From positions 248,001-312,000 of the forward strand of contig NZ_JAGMTU010000004.1 in assembly GCF_023703415.1 (NCBI RefSeq): a stretch of 64,000 nucleotides of DNA, in the 5' to 3' direction. Origin of the DNA: Microbacterium sp. USTB-Y. GTDB lineage: Bacteria; Actinomycetota; Actinomycetes; Actinomycetales; Microbacteriaceae. This document shows positions 27,729 to 37,223 of the stretch, piece by piece. Under the pieces are notes generated by a model. That model was given only the letters and a program-made list of their open reading frames with translations, did no database searches and was not told the origin of the DNA. Position 1 is the first letter of the stretch. Each line of letters starts with the position of its first letter. A program made the translations under genes and the position numbers.

Positions 27729-29051
27729 ATGGCCGGTTTTTGGGGCAGACGCAAACGTGAACAGGACGAGCTGCAGGCGCAGGACGCGGATCTCGCGCGC
27801 CGCGCCGAGCAGGCGATCGTCGCCGCCGACGAGCGGATCCGCACCTCGGCCGACGAACTCGCCTTCGCGGCCGCAGAGCTCGGCGACGACATGACGGCGG
27901 ATTTCCGCGCCGCGGTGGACGCCGTGCGCACGCACATGGGCGAGGCGTTCCAGCTGCACCAGCTGAACCACGACGAGATCCCGGATACGCCGGAGGAGCT
28001 GCGCACCCGCAACGCGCGCATCGTGCAGCTCTGCCAGTGGGCCGAGGATCTGATCGACGAGAAGTCGGCCGCGATCGCCGACGCGGTGAACCGGGTGCGC
28101 AACGCCCCGCAGGTCGTCGCCCGCGTGCGCGCCGATGCCGCCGCCCTCGAGACCCGGGTGCCACAGGCGCAGTCGTCCGTCGACCGCCTCGCCACCCGCT
28201 ACTCCGACGCCGCCATGCAGCGCATCGCGCGAAGTGCGGAGGAGGCGGCGCAGCTCATCGTGTTCGCGTCGCACGGCGCGGACGTGTTCGAGCGTCGCCG
28301 CGACGCCGGGCGCAACCAGGAGGCCGTGCTGGCGCTCGAGACGGCGACCGAGGCCACCCGCCGCGCCGCGGCCCTGCTCGACGCGGTCGACGACTTCGAG
28401 ATCGAGGCGCTGCGGGCCGAGTCCACGCTCGCCGAGGTCGTCGCCGATTCCCGCGGCGACCTGGCCGCCCTGTCCCAGGCGCCGGCCACTCCGGCGGTCT
28501 CCGCCGCGGCGGTCGCCCTGCAGCAGGCGCTGAACGAGCTCGCGCCGGCGGGGAGCCGCACGGATCCGTTCGGCGAGCTGACCCGGCTGCGCGCCGCGAA
28601 CACCGCGCTGGACGCGGCCGTCGCCGACGCCCGCTACCGCGCGGAGCACCCGCTCCCGACGATCGCCGCCGTGCAGCACGCCCTGGACGACGCCGATCGC
28701 CAGCTGGGGATCGCACGCGGTCTGATCGAGGGGCACCGCGGCTGGATCGGCGCCGACGCCCGCACCCGTCTTGCCGAGGCCGAGCGCCTGCGCGTGGACG
28801 CGCCCTCGCTGCTGCCCGCGGAGGAGACGCGCGAGCAGGCGCTCAGCACCGCCCGGCGCGTCGCGCAGCTGGCCGCCGAGGCCCTGCAGCTCGCCCAGCA
28901 CGACATCGACCGTTCCCGCCCCGATCAGGGCTGGGGCGGTGGCGGCGGCTGGGGCGGGGGCGGCGGCCGCGGCGGAGGCGGCGGCGATGTCGTCACCGGC
29001 GTGCTCGGCGGACTCGTGATCGGCGGCCTGCTCGGCGACATCTTCGACTGA
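27729..29051 (+). CDS. Coiled-coil protein with glycine-rich C-terminus
   Basis: A 440-residue, almost wholly alpha-helical protein (heptad-like Ala/Glu/Arg patterns from about 10 to 390). It ends in a Gly/Trp-rich linker (about 393-420) and a short hydrophobic segment, VVTGVLGGLVIGGLLGDIF. This resembles the C-terminal half of the TPM-domain (YgcG-like) proteins of actinobacteria, but no TPM domain is present. The final GG-rich hydrophobic stretch may insert in or touch the membrane. A terminator hairpin follows. Confidence 0.75.
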   Translation: MAGFWGRRKREQDELQAQDADLARRAEQAIVAADERIRTSADELAFAAAELGDDMTADFRAAVDAVRTHMGEAFQLHQLNHDEIPDTPEELRTRNARIVQLCQWAEDLIDEKSAAIADAVNRVRNAPQVVARVRADAAALETRVPQAQSSVDRLATRYSDAAMQRIARSAEEAAQLIVFASHGADVFERRRDAGRNQEAVLALETATEATRRAAALLDAVDDFEIEALRAESTLAEVVADSRGDLAALSQAPATPAVSAAAVALQQALNELAPAGSRTDPFGELTRLRAANTALDAAVADARYRAEHPLPTIAAVQHALDDADRQLGIARGLIEGHRGWIGADARTRLAEAERLRVDAPSLLPAEETREQALSTARRVAQLAAEALQLAQHDIDRSRPDQGWGGGGGWGGGGGRGGGGGDVVTGVLGGLVIGGLLGDIFD

Positions 29052-29062
29052 CCCCCGCACAC

Positions 29063-29096
29063 GAAGCGGCCCGGGACCGAGGTCCCGGCCCGCTTC
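29063..29096. terminator. Bidirectional terminator between the coiled-coil gene and hpf
   Basis: 16-base arms (29063-29078 and 29081-29096) with one mismatch fold into a GC-rich hairpin between two convergent genes, starting 12 bases after the upstream stop. Confidence 0.75.
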
Positions 29097-29114
29097 TGCG
29101 TCTAGGGGTGCGGT

Positions 29115-29768
29115 TCAGCCCACCAGTTCCTCGGCGGGAGCCGCCTGGGTGGTGAGCGAGATCACGCCGTAGTCCCAGCCCTTGCGGCGGTACACGACGC
29201 TCGGGTGGTCGCTACGGGCGTCCACGAACAGGAAGAAGTCATGGCCGACGAGCTCCATGCGGTCCACGGCCTCCTCCACGGTCATCCACTCCGCATCGAA
29301 GTTCTTCGTGCGGATCACGACCGGGGAGTACTCCTCCTCGCTCTCCAGCGTCGGGATCGCGCCGGTGGACACGGCGTGCAGCGTGTCGACGGAGACCGGT
29401 TGCACGTCGATGCCCGAGAGCTCGCCGGTGCCCTTCTCGAAGTGCGCGCCGCGCGGATGGTGCCGGCCGTCGATACGGCGCTCCTTGGCCCGCCGCACCT
29501 GCTCGATGAGCTTGTCGACGGCGAGGTCCAGCGCGGCGAACTTGTCCGCGTCACGCGCCTCGGCCCGGACCAGCGGGCCCTTGCCGTTGAGAGTGAGTTC
29601 GACGGTCTCATCCTCCACATGACCGCCGCGATAGGAACGATGGGTGACCTTCACGTCCAGGCTCGTCGCCTTCGTCGCGATAGTCGCGATCCGAGCGGTC
29701 TTCTCCTCGACCACCGCTCGGAATCGATCGCTGATGCCGACTCCGACACCGACGATGTTCGTTTCCAT
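29115..29768 (-). CDS. hpf: Long-form ribosome hibernation promoting factor
   Basis: A 217-residue ribosome-binding protein that pairs 70S ribosomes into inactive 100S dimers in slow growth. The N-terminal S30AE domain (about 1-105) includes DKFAALDLAVDKLIEQVRRAKER. The C-terminal dimerisation domain SPVVIRTKNFDAEWMTVEEAVDRMELVGHDFFLFVDA is complete, which defines the long form. The ATG at 29768 is preceded by AAGGAGGT with 4-5 bases' spacing, one of the best ribosome-binding sites in the window; an upstream in-frame ATG has none. Confidence 0.95.
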   Translation of the reverse strand: METNIVGVGVGISDRFRAVVEEKTARIATIATKATSLDVKVTHRSYRGGHVEDETVELTLNGKGPLVRAEARDADKFAALDLAVDKLIEQVRRAKERRIDGRHHPRGAHFEKGTGELSGIDVQPVSVDTLHAVSTGAIPTLESEEEYSPVVIRTKNFDAEWMTVEEAVDRMELVGHDFFLFVDARSDHPSVVYRRKGWDYGVISLTTQAAPAEELVG

Positions 29769-29831
29769 CCTGACCTCCTTTTTCCGGTCCGACCGGTAGG
29801 GGGCGGACCGTGGTCGCCTTTGTGAGTCCCC

Positions 29832-29860
29832 ACCGTAGTCGCCGGATCCCGTGATGTCAT
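29832..29860 (-). promoter_or_regulatory. Promoter for hpf
   Basis: Reading on the minus strand, ATGACA (29860-29855) and TACGGT (29837-29832) are 17 bases apart, a good match to vegetative actinobacterial promoters. It would start RNA about 58 bases before the hpf ATG. Confidence 0.6.
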
Positions 29861-29945
29861 CCACAATTCATCTGCGTGTCGTGGGGATCCGCTGCGAGCT
29901 CGGCCAGGATCTGCGGCGACGCCCGCCACGGCCCGTCCGGCAGGC

Positions 29946-30623
29946 TCACCGACGTCGCGGCGTCGCCGCCACGGCGACCGCGCCGACGACCGAGAAACCC
30001 GCGGCGCGCAGCGCCCGCGCGGCCTCTCCGCAGGTCGACCCGGTGGTGATCACGTCGTCCACGAGGACGGCCGAAGCACCGCCTCCGTCCCGGTTCGCGA
30101 CGAAGGCGCCGGCCAGGTTCGTGCGCCGTGCCTGCACCCCGAGGAGGCGCTGGTCGGCCAAACGGCGGGCGGGCAGCAGCGCACGCTGCATCGGGACGCC
30201 GATCCCGCGTGCGAGGAGCTCGGGCAGCCGGAAGCCCCGGTGGCGGAACGCCGCCCGCGAGGTCGGCACGGGCACGACCACGTCGACCGGGAGCACCCGG
30301 CCGGATCCGGAGCACAGCGCCGTCACGGCCGCGGCGAGCGCCGGTCGCAGCGGCCGGATCAGCGACGTCTGCCCGTCCTCCTTGATCGCCCGCAGCGCCG
30401 TGGCGGCGACGCCGTCGAAGGCGAGCCCCGCGCATCCCGGCACGTCGCCGGTGCGCACCGGCACGACCCGCGGTGCGAGCGTCGCCTCGCACTCCGCGCA
30501 CAGTGCCGTGCCGGGCGCACCGCATCCGGCGCACACGGAGGCGAGGGCGAAGTCGACGACCTCGCGGATCAGCCGGGCGCTGCCCTGAGGGAGGATCGGG
30601 AGGAGACGGTTCGCCGAGGACAT
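29946..30623 (-). CDS. comF: ComF-family phosphoribosyltransferase
   Basis: A 225-residue protein of the ComF/GntX family. The N-terminal zinc site CAGCGAPGTALCAEC (four cysteines) is followed by a type I phosphoribosyltransferase fold with the PRPP loop AVLVDDVITTGST. Homologues take part in DNA uptake in competent bacteria; in actinobacteria the function is unknown. It lies between lpqB and hpf, as in mycobacteria. A gap of 153 bases separates it from lpqB and shows no strong signal. Confidence 0.9.
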   Translation of the reverse strand: MSSANRLLPILPQGSARLIREVVDFALASVCAGCGAPGTALCAECEATLAPRVVPVRTGDVPGCAGLAFDGVAATALRAIKEDGQTSLIRPLRPALAAAVTALCSGSGRVLPVDVVVPVPTSRAAFRHRGFRLPELLARGIGVPMQRALLPARRLADQRLLGVQARRTNLAGAFVANRDGGGASAVLVDDVITTGSTCGEAARALRAAGFSVVGAVAVAATPRRR

Positions 30624-30776
30624 CCCCCGAGTCTCGGACGCTCCCGAACCCCCGAAACGCCGCTCGCCGGAACCGGTGCACTGCGGAGCCCGGGACTCCC
30701 CGGTGCGGAACGACCCGGATCCGCCCCGCGAGCGCGGCAGTACGCCAGGGGCCGCGTCCAGGGCGGCTCCCCGGAT

Positions 30777-32486
30777 TCAGCCGCCGACGCCGAGCTGCAC
30801 CGCGAGCACCTTGACTCCTGTGCTCTCCTGCTGCCAGTTGGGGCCGCTGCGCTGGTACAGCACTCCGCCCCCGAGCACCCGGACGTTCGAGACCGGCGAC
30901 GCCGGCGCGAAGCTCTGCGCGGCATCGGGCGCGTCGATCGTCTTGGCGGGCCCGCCCACCGGCTGCTCGTGCAGCACGAGGTTCGACCCATCGGTGCCGA
31001 GGATCCCCACCGTCGAATCGTCCAGCCACGCCACGTCCACGGCGCTGGTGGGCCAGGCGATCACATTGGCCGGGCCGAGCGCCGAAGGCGCTCCCCGGTC
31101 GTCACGGGTGATCGCGAAGACCTCGACCCGGGACTGCCCCCCGGCCACCACGGCCATCACGAGCCGCGCACCGTCCCTGCTCACCGCGAACGAGGTGACC
31201 CGGCCCGCGTCCGCCGGACCGGCGATCACGCGTGCGGTCGTCGACGACGCCGGCCACGCCGAGATCGACGCCGGGCTCTGCGCGGGCACGGTCCAGATGT
31301 ACCCGAAGGGATCCAGTGTCGGGGCGATGAGATCGGGCCGCGCGTCGATCTGGTCGGTCTTGCCCCCGGCGACCGCGTACACCGCTCCGTCCCCGCCCTG
31401 CACGGCGACCCGCTGCGCGCCGCTGGCGGCGCTCATCGCCGTGATCGCCTGAGGGAAGTCCTCGATCTGCGTCGACACCCCGGGGACGGGCACGATCTCT
31501 CCGTTCGAGAGGAAACCGAAGCCCTTCTCCGTGAGCGCGAGAGGACGGGTGTCGACCGTCGTCGGCGCGACGGAGGCGGTCCCCGCGACCGTGTCGCGGC
31601 CGGCGATCGTGATCTTCACCTGCAGCACGCCGAGACCGCTCAGACTGTGCTCCAGCTGCGTGCGCATCCGCGACAGGGTGACCGAGTTCGCGACGAGCGC
31701 GGCGTCGTTGAGAGCGACCTCCGCGACCTGCGACTCCGGCGTCACCGTGTTCCGCGCGAGCGCGACATCGCCCGTGAACGCGGTGCGCACGCCGTTCGCG
31801 AGCCACGGGCTGGGCTTGCCGCCGATGAGCGACTGCACGATGCGGCTGGCCGTGTTCTCCCGCTTCGGGAACCACCGCACATCGGGCACGAGGTACGTCC
31901 AGGAGGGGTCGAAGTACTGCAGGGCATACGGCGCGAAGACGTCGGCTGCGGCGAACGAGTCGGCATCCAGCACGATCCCGTCGGGGGCCTGCGAGATCCG
32001 CCACTGGCCGTTCTTCGTCTTGGTGAGCGTGAAGGGAAGGTCGGCGGCGCGGTTGACGGGCTGGCCCGCATACGCGCCCGTCTCGTCGACGCTCGCCGTC
32101 TGCTGCAGACCGAGGCGCACCGTGGTGGAGGTCGTCTCCTTCGTCACGTCGGCGGCGTCGTAGTGCCGATCGGCGGAGCCGGTGTCGATCGTAACCCCCA
32201 CGTCCGGCTTCCACTTCTGCGCCTCATCGGAGGTGAGGAACAGGCGGGCGATGCTCCAGCTGTCCTTCGGGCTGGAAGCCGCATCGATGAACCCGCGCAC
32301 GATCTGCTTCGGATCCATGCCGTCGGAAGGTCCCTGCGGCACGAACGCCAGATCGGATCCGCTGTCGTTCTGACGCGCGGCGAGACCGGGGCGCACATCG
32401 CCCGTGACCGGCAGCGACGCGCAGGCGGTGAGCCCCAGCAGGGCGAGCGCGACGACCGCGCCGCGGATGATGCGTCCGATTCTCAT
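30777..32486 (-). CDS. lpqB: Lipoprotein LpqB, partner of the MtrAB two-component system
   Basis: A 569-residue lipoprotein. The signal peptide ends in the lipobox LTAC with the lipidated Cys22, so it is anchored on the outer face of the membrane. The rest is a GerMN-like domain followed by a beta-propeller-type region. In actinobacteria LpqB modulates MtrB sensing and influences cell-wall homeostasis. The ATG at 32486 overlaps the mtrB stop (ATGA), with AGGGGGAG 2-3 bases upstream. It is the third gene of the mtrA-mtrB-lpqB operon. Confidence 0.94.
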   Translation of the reverse strand: MRIGRIIRGAVVALALLGLTACASLPVTGDVRPGLAARQNDSGSDLAFVPQGPSDGMDPKQIVRGFIDAASSPKDSWSIARLFLTSDEAQKWKPDVGVTIDTGSADRHYDAADVTKETTSTTVRLGLQQTASVDETGAYAGQPVNRAADLPFTLTKTKNGQWRISQAPDGIVLDADSFAAADVFAPYALQYFDPSWTYLVPDVRWFPKRENTASRIVQSLIGGKPSPWLANGVRTAFTGDVALARNTVTPESQVAEVALNDAALVANSVTLSRMRTQLEHSLSGLGVLQVKITIAGRDTVAGTASVAPTTVDTRPLALTEKGFGFLSNGEIVPVPGVSTQIEDFPQAITAMSAASGAQRVAVQGGDGAVYAVAGGKTDQIDARPDLIAPTLDPFGYIWTVPAQSPASISAWPASSTTARVIAGPADAGRVTSFAVSRDGARLVMAVVAGGQSRVEVFAITRDDRGAPSALGPANVIAWPTSAVDVAWLDDSTVGILGTDGSNLVLHEQPVGGPAKTIDAPDAAQSFAPASPVSNVRVLGGGVLYQRSGPNWQQESTGVKVLAVQLGVGG

Positions 32487-34165
32487 GACTCCCCCTGATC
32501 CTCGTCCGTCTGGCGGAGGGCGGCGCCCGCCTCGGCGACGGCGAGCGGGGCCGTGCTCACGCCGAGCTCGGCGATCGGCTCGACCGCCTCCAGCGGGACC
32601 GGCGAAGCGCCGTCCAGGGGCCGCGACCCGCGCGGGAGCGTGAGCACGAAGTTGGTGCCCTCCCCCGGACGCGACCACACCGCCAGGGTTCCGCGATGCA
32701 GCCGCGCGTCACCCAGGGCGATCGAGAGCCCCAGCCCGGTGCCGCCGATCGTGCGCTGGCGGGACGGGTCCGCCCGCCAGAACCGGTCGAACACCCGCTC
32801 GGCGTCCTCCGCGGTCATCCCCATCCCCTGATCGCGCACGCCGACCGCCACCGCGTTCTGATTGCTGTCCACGGTGACCACGATCGGATGCCCCTCGCCG
32901 TGCTCGATGGCGTTGCCGATGAGGTTGCGCAGGATCCGGCGCACCCGGCGCGGATCGAGGTCGACGGGCGTGTGCCCGCCCGGGGCGACGAAGCGCAGCT
33001 CGGTGTCGTGGGTCTGCGCGAGCGGGCGCATCTCGTCGACCAGGTCCTCCGCCAGATGGGCGAGACTCGTGGCCTCGGTCTCCAGCTGCACGGAGCCGGC
33101 GTCGTAGCGGCTGATCTCCAGCAGGTCGGCGAGCAGCGTGTCGAACCGGTGCACCTGGGTCTGCAGCAGCTCCGCAGTGCGCGCCGTGGTCGGATCGAAC
33201 TCCTCACGACGGTCGTTGAGCATCTCCGCCGCGAGCCGGATCGTGGTCAGCGGCGTGCGCAGCTCGTGCGAGACGTCGGAGACGAACCGCTGCTGCACGA
33301 GCGACAGCTCGCCGAGCTCCTTGATCTGCGCCTCGATGCTGTCGGCCATCGCGTTGAAGGAGCGGCCCAGCGTCGCGAGCTCGTCCTGGCCGTGCACCGG
33401 CAGGCGCACGTCGAGATCGCCTCCGGCGAAGCGCGCGCTCGTCTCGGCCGCCGCCGTGATCGGCTCGACGACGGTGCGCAGGGAGAACCACGCGATCGCG
33501 CCGATCAGCGCGACCAGCACGAGACCCGCGATCCACAGGCTCCCCTGCACGAGCGCGAGCGTCTGCTCGGTGTCGGCGAGATCGTAGGCGACGTAGAGGG
33601 CGTACGAGCCCGAGCCCGGCACCGTCAGCTGCTGCCCCACGAGGATTCCGGCGTGCTCGGATCCGTCCGCGTCGCGCAGCGCGACCGGCTGCCACCACTG
33701 CGTGCTGGCGTCCTTGGCCACCCGCTGCTGCAGCTGATCGCTGACGAGCTCGTCCCGGTTGAAGCCGCCCACCGCGATGCCCGGCACCAGCTGGTTCGGA
33801 TCGAGCGGGAAGACGCCGAGCACGCGCGAGGCGGAGACCCCCTGCACGGTGTCCCGGACGTCGCGCATGAGTCCGAGCCCTGCCGTCTGCGACCCCTGGG
33901 TGTTCGCCGAGTACAGGACGGACTGAGCGGAGTTGGCGGCCCGCCAGGCATCGCGCAGCGCCTGGTCCTTGCGTGCGTCCCACAGCTGGTTCTGCACGGC
34001 GAGCGCCATCAGCACGCACGTGACGAGCACCGCGACGCTGGTGAGCGCCAGCGCGATCACCATCGTGCGGAACCGCAGCGACTGACGCCACAGTCGGGCC
34101 AGACGGCGCCCGTTGCGGCGAACGCCACGGGCGGCCGAGTTCGCCAGCGCCACGGTGTTCGTCAT
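32483..34165 (-). CDS. mtrB: Sensor histidine kinase MtrB
   Basis: Membrane histidine kinase of 560 residues with two N-terminal helices flanking a periplasmic sensor domain (helices at about 35-55 and 190-210), then a HAMP linker (VEPITAAAETSARFAGGDLD). The H box is VSDVSHELRTPLTTIRL, and the ATPase has FDRFWRADPSRQR and GGTGLGLSIA. It controls MtrA in cell-division and wall-hydrolase regulation. The ATG at 34165 has an AGGAT ribosome-binding site; a GTG 54 bases upstream is possible but has none. Confidence 0.94.
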   Translation of the reverse strand: MTNTVALANSAARGVRRNGRRLARLWRQSLRFRTMVIALALTSVAVLVTCVLMALAVQNQLWDARKDQALRDAWRAANSAQSVLYSANTQGSQTAGLGLMRDVRDTVQGVSASRVLGVFPLDPNQLVPGIAVGGFNRDELVSDQLQQRVAKDASTQWWQPVALRDADGSEHAGILVGQQLTVPGSGSYALYVAYDLADTEQTLALVQGSLWIAGLVLVALIGAIAWFSLRTVVEPITAAAETSARFAGGDLDVRLPVHGQDELATLGRSFNAMADSIEAQIKELGELSLVQQRFVSDVSHELRTPLTTIRLAAEMLNDRREEFDPTTARTAELLQTQVHRFDTLLADLLEISRYDAGSVQLETEATSLAHLAEDLVDEMRPLAQTHDTELRFVAPGGHTPVDLDPRRVRRILRNLIGNAIEHGEGHPIVVTVDSNQNAVAVGVRDQGMGMTAEDAERVFDRFWRADPSRQRTIGGTGLGLSIALGDARLHRGTLAVWSRPGEGTNFVLTLPRGSRPLDGASPVPLEAVEPIAELGVSTAPLAVAEAGAALRQTDEDQGES

Positions 34166-34228
34166 CGGCGGATCCTCATCGACGGGAGGGCTCTGCAGCG
34201 GCCGGGGCGCGGACGCCACCCGACCGGG

Positions 34229-34909
34229 TCAGACCACGCTCCCCGCGCGGTAGCCGACGCCGCGCACCGTGGTCACGATCCGCGGGTTGTCGGGGTCGAG
34301 CTCGACCTTGGCGCGCAGCCGCTGCACGTGCACGTTCACCAGGCGGGTGTCGGCCTTGTAGTGGTAGCCCCAGACCTGCTCCAGCAGCATCTCCCGGGAG
34401 AAGACCTGCTGGGGCTTCGAGGCGAGGGCGACGAGCAGCTGGAACTCGAGCGGGGTCAGCGCGATCGGCGCACTCCCGCGGCGCACCTCGTGCGCGTCCA
34501 CATCGATCGTGAGGTCGCCGATCCGCAGCACCTCGCTGGTCGCCTGGGGCGTCGGGCGCAGCCGCGTGCGGATGCGGGCGACGAGCTCCTTCGGGTTGAA
34601 CGGCTTGACCATGTAGTCGTCGGCGCCGACCTCGAGTCCGCGCACGACGTCGGCTGTGTCCCCGCGGGCGGTGAGCATGATCACCGGGACGCCGGACTCG
34701 GCACGGATGCGCGTGCAGATCTCGATGCCGTCCATGCCGGGCAGCATGAGATCCAGCAGCACCAGGTCGGGGCGCTGTGCCCGCCATTCGTCCACGGCCT
34801 TCGCGCCGTCCGCGCAGAACACGGGCTCGAAGCCCTCCGTGCGCAGCACGATGCCGATCATCTCGGCCAGAGCCGTGTCGTCATCGACCACGAGGATGCG
34901 TGAGGTCAT
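34229..34909 (-). CDS. mtrA: Response regulator MtrA
   Basis: OmpR/PhoB-class response regulator of 226 residues. The receiver domain has the acidic pocket VVDDD (9-11), phosphoacceptor D53 (LLDLMLPG), LTARG and VKPF. The winged helix ends in DTRLVNVHVQRLRAKVE and GVGYRAG. It regulates division, osmotic and cell-wall genes. The ATG at 34909 gives the usual length but lacks a strong ribosome-binding site. The 221-base gap to the divergent membrane gene (34910-35130) presumably carries the operon promoter, but no clear elements were identified. Confidence 0.95.
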   Translation of the reverse strand: MTSRILVVDDDTALAEMIGIVLRTEGFEPVFCADGAKAVDEWRAQRPDLVLLDLMLPGMDGIEICTRIRAESGVPVIMLTARGDTADVVRGLEVGADDYMVKPFNPKELVARIRTRLRPTPQATSEVLRIGDLTIDVDAHEVRRGSAPIALTPLEFQLLVALASKPQQVFSREMLLEQVWGYHYKADTRLVNVHVQRLRAKVELDPDNPRIVTTVRGVGYRAGSVV

Positions 34910-35130
34910 GGGCGGCCAGTCGTCTTTCGGATCTCGCGGTGTTCGGATCTGTGTCGGACGTGCGGGCGCGTACCAGCGCCCCCACGTCGGTCCAGCGTAC
35001 TTCACCACCCGCTGGAGTTCGCGGATCCCGGTGAGACCGCTCCTCCGCGCCGTCGCGGCCGTGGCCCCGTCGTCCTCCCCGGGGCGATGACGGTGTGACA
35101 CGATGGACCCACACGCGAACCGGAGGACTC

Positions 35131-36525
35131 GTGAGCCAGCAGAGTGTCACCGCGCAGGGCTGGACCCCCGCGCCGAAGCCCGGCCTGATCCCGCTGCGGC
35201 CGCTCGGCTTCGGCACGATCCTCGGCAAGTCGTTCGCCGCGCTGCGGCACAACCCCAAGGTGCTGTTCGGCTTCGCCGTCGTGGTGCAGCTGGTCGTGAT
35301 GGTCGCGGTCTTCTCCGTCGTCGGGGTGGTCTCGTTCGCGACCCTGAGCAGGCTCGACACGGTGCAGCCGGGCAGCGACGAGTGGCTCACGCTCTATCTG
35401 GGCTCGTTCGCCTTCATCGGCGGCGCCGGCCTGCTGATGGGACTGTTCTCCGTGGCCTTCACCGCGATCGTGCAGGGCATCGTCGCCGCCGACGTGCGCG
35501 CGGCCGTGCTGCGGGAGACGGCCACGCTCGGCGCCCTCTGGAAGCGCGTGCGGCCCGCGGCGTGGCGCCTGATCGGCTACACCCTGTTGTACGGCCTGGC
35601 CGGCGCGCTGGCCGCCGTGGTGATCCTGGGCGTCCCGTTCCTCGCGATCGGGCTGCCCACCGGCTTCGACAGCGCCGGCGTGGTCTTCACCGTGCTCGCC
35701 GTGCTGCTCGGGATCGGATGCCTCGTCGCCCTGTCGATCTGGATCGGGACGAAGCTCATGCTGGTCCCGTCGCTCCTGGTGATCGAGGGAGCCGGGCTCC
35801 GCGAGGCCCTCGTGCGGTCCTGGCGACTGACCCGCGGGCGGTTCTGGTTCGCGTTCGGGATCGTGTTCGTGATCGGCGCGATCATGTACATCGGCGCCCA
35901 GGCCGTCGGCATGATCGGCAGCATCGTCACGTCGCTGTTCGGCCCGGTCTTCAACCCCACCGGCATGACAGAGTTCTCCGCGAGCGCCGGCGCCCTCATC
36001 GGGCTCATCATCACCGAGATCATCGTCGTCGTGCTGCAGTCGATCAGCTCGGTCGTGCAGTCCACCGCGGGAGCGCTCGTCTACATCGACTGCCGAATGC
36101 GGTACGAGGGCCTCGACCAGGATCTGATGGCGGCCATGGAGCGCCGGGCCGCCGGTTTCGATGACGGGTCGGATCCGTTCCGTCCCGACGCGGCCAGAGC
36201 AGTCCGTGCGGGTTTCCGCCCGGCACGCCCCGCCGTGCCGTATCCCCTTCCTCCGGGCCCGGTTCCCGGTTACCCGACGCCGCAGGGCTACCCCGGGACG
36301 CAGGGCTACCCGATGCCGCAGGGCCAGCCCGGGAGGCAGGGCTACCCGGTGCCGCAGGGTTACCCGGCCGCCCCCGTGCCGGCCCCGGCGCCGGCGCCCG
36401 ACGCGGCGACCCCGCCGCCCTCCTTCGCCCCGCCGCCGCCCGCCGCCCCGATCCCGCCCGCGCAGCAGAGCCCGTGGGCGACGCCGGACGAGGGCTGGGC
36501 CGCTCCCGGGTCCGATCGTCGATGA
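35131..36525 (+). CDS. GPDPase-membrane-domain-like membrane protein with repetitive proline tail
   Basis: A 464-residue protein with about six membrane helices in its first 330 residues, resembling the glycerophosphodiesterase membrane domain family. The C-terminal 120 residues form a cytoplasmic Pro/Gln/Gly/Tyr-rich tail with repeats of the form PQGYPxxQGYP (36270-36370), then runs of Pro and Ala. The start is GTG at 35131 with GGAGG 4 bases upstream. It opens a five-gene chain in which nearly every stop overlaps the next start, so all are probably translated together. Confidence 0.78.
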   Translation: MSQQSVTAQGWTPAPKPGLIPLRPLGFGTILGKSFAALRHNPKVLFGFAVVVQLVVMVAVFSVVGVVSFATLSRLDTVQPGSDEWLTLYLGSFAFIGGAGLLMGLFSVAFTAIVQGIVAADVRAAVLRETATLGALWKRVRPAAWRLIGYTLLYGLAGALAAVVILGVPFLAIGLPTGFDSAGVVFTVLAVLLGIGCLVALSIWIGTKLMLVPSLLVIEGAGLREALVRSWRLTRGRFWFAFGIVFVIGAIMYIGAQAVGMIGSIVTSLFGPVFNPTGMTEFSASAGALIGLIITEIIVVVLQSISSVVQSTAGALVYIDCRMRYEGLDQDLMAAMERRAAGFDDGSDPFRPDAARAVRAGFRPARPAVPYPLPPGPVPGYPTPQGYPGTQGYPMPQGQPGRQGYPVPQGYPAAPVPAPAPAPDAATPPPSFAPPPPAAPIPPAQQSPWATPDEGWAAPGSDRR

Positions 36526-37223
36526 CCGGATCCCCTCGTCGTCTCGCGCGTGCCGTCGGACCGGCGGCGCTGTGGTTCGGACTCGCGGCGATCCCGCTCA
36601 TCCCCGACGGTGACGGCGCCAGGGAACTCGCCGAGAAGGAGCTCGCCAAGCCCGAGTACCAGGCGGCGAAGCCGACGCTCATCGACCAGTGGGCGCGCGC
36701 CGTCGTCGACTTCCTGATCCAGCTGTTCACCCCGCAGCGTGCGGTGGACCTGGGCCCCTGGGCCGCGATCGTCATCGGGGCCGTCCTCGTCGCGGCGCTG
36801 ATCGCCGTGCTCCTGATCTGGGGTCGGCCCCGGCGCTCGCGCTCCCGCGCGTCGGGCGCCGTGCTGCTCGGCGCCGCGGACGACCGCTCCGCGGCGGAGC
36901 TGCGTGCGGACGCCGAGCGCGCCGCCCGCGCGGAGGACTGGGCCGAGGCCATCGTGCTGCGCTATCGCGCCGTCGCCCGCTCTCTCATCGAGCGCGACCT
37001 CATCTCGCCCGCGCCCGGGGCGACCGCGCAGACCATCGCGCGCGAGGCGGTGGTGCCGTTCCCCGGCGAAGGCGAGGCGCTGCACGACGCCGCGGTGGCG
37101 TTCGACGACGTCCGCTACCTCGGTCATGCGGGCTCCGCCGGGCTGTACCGCGCGCTCGCGCAGACCGACGATCGGCTCCGTGCGCTGAGGCCCGCCCTCC
37201 TGCCGGAGGCGGTCTCCGCATGA
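36522..37223 (+). CDS. DUF4129-domain protein
   Basis: A 233-residue protein with one or two N-terminal hydrophobic segments (about 20-40 and 85-110) and a cytoplasmic DUF4129 domain (about 120-225; AEDWAEAIVLRYRAVARSLIERDLI). These proteins occur in MoxR/DUF58 gene clusters and are thought to act with transglutaminase-like or chaperone-type systems. It overlaps both neighbours by ATGA. Confidence 0.82.
   Translation: MTGSPRRLARAVGPAALWFGLAAIPLIPDGDGARELAEKELAKPEYQAAKPTLIDQWARAVVDFLIQLFTPQRAVDLGPWAAIVIGAVLVAALIAVLLIWGRPRRSRSRASGAVLLGAADDRSAAELRADAERAARAEDWAEAIVLRYRAVARSLIERDLISPAPGATAQTIAREAVVPFPGEGEALHDAAVAFDDVRYLGHAGSAGLYRALAQTDDRLRALRPALLPEAVSA

Noticed and set aside
36270..36370. PQGYP-coding repeats as a tandem DNA repeat or CRISPR
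   Set aside because: The repeats are imperfect, short and within a coding frame; they encode a low-complexity protein tail.
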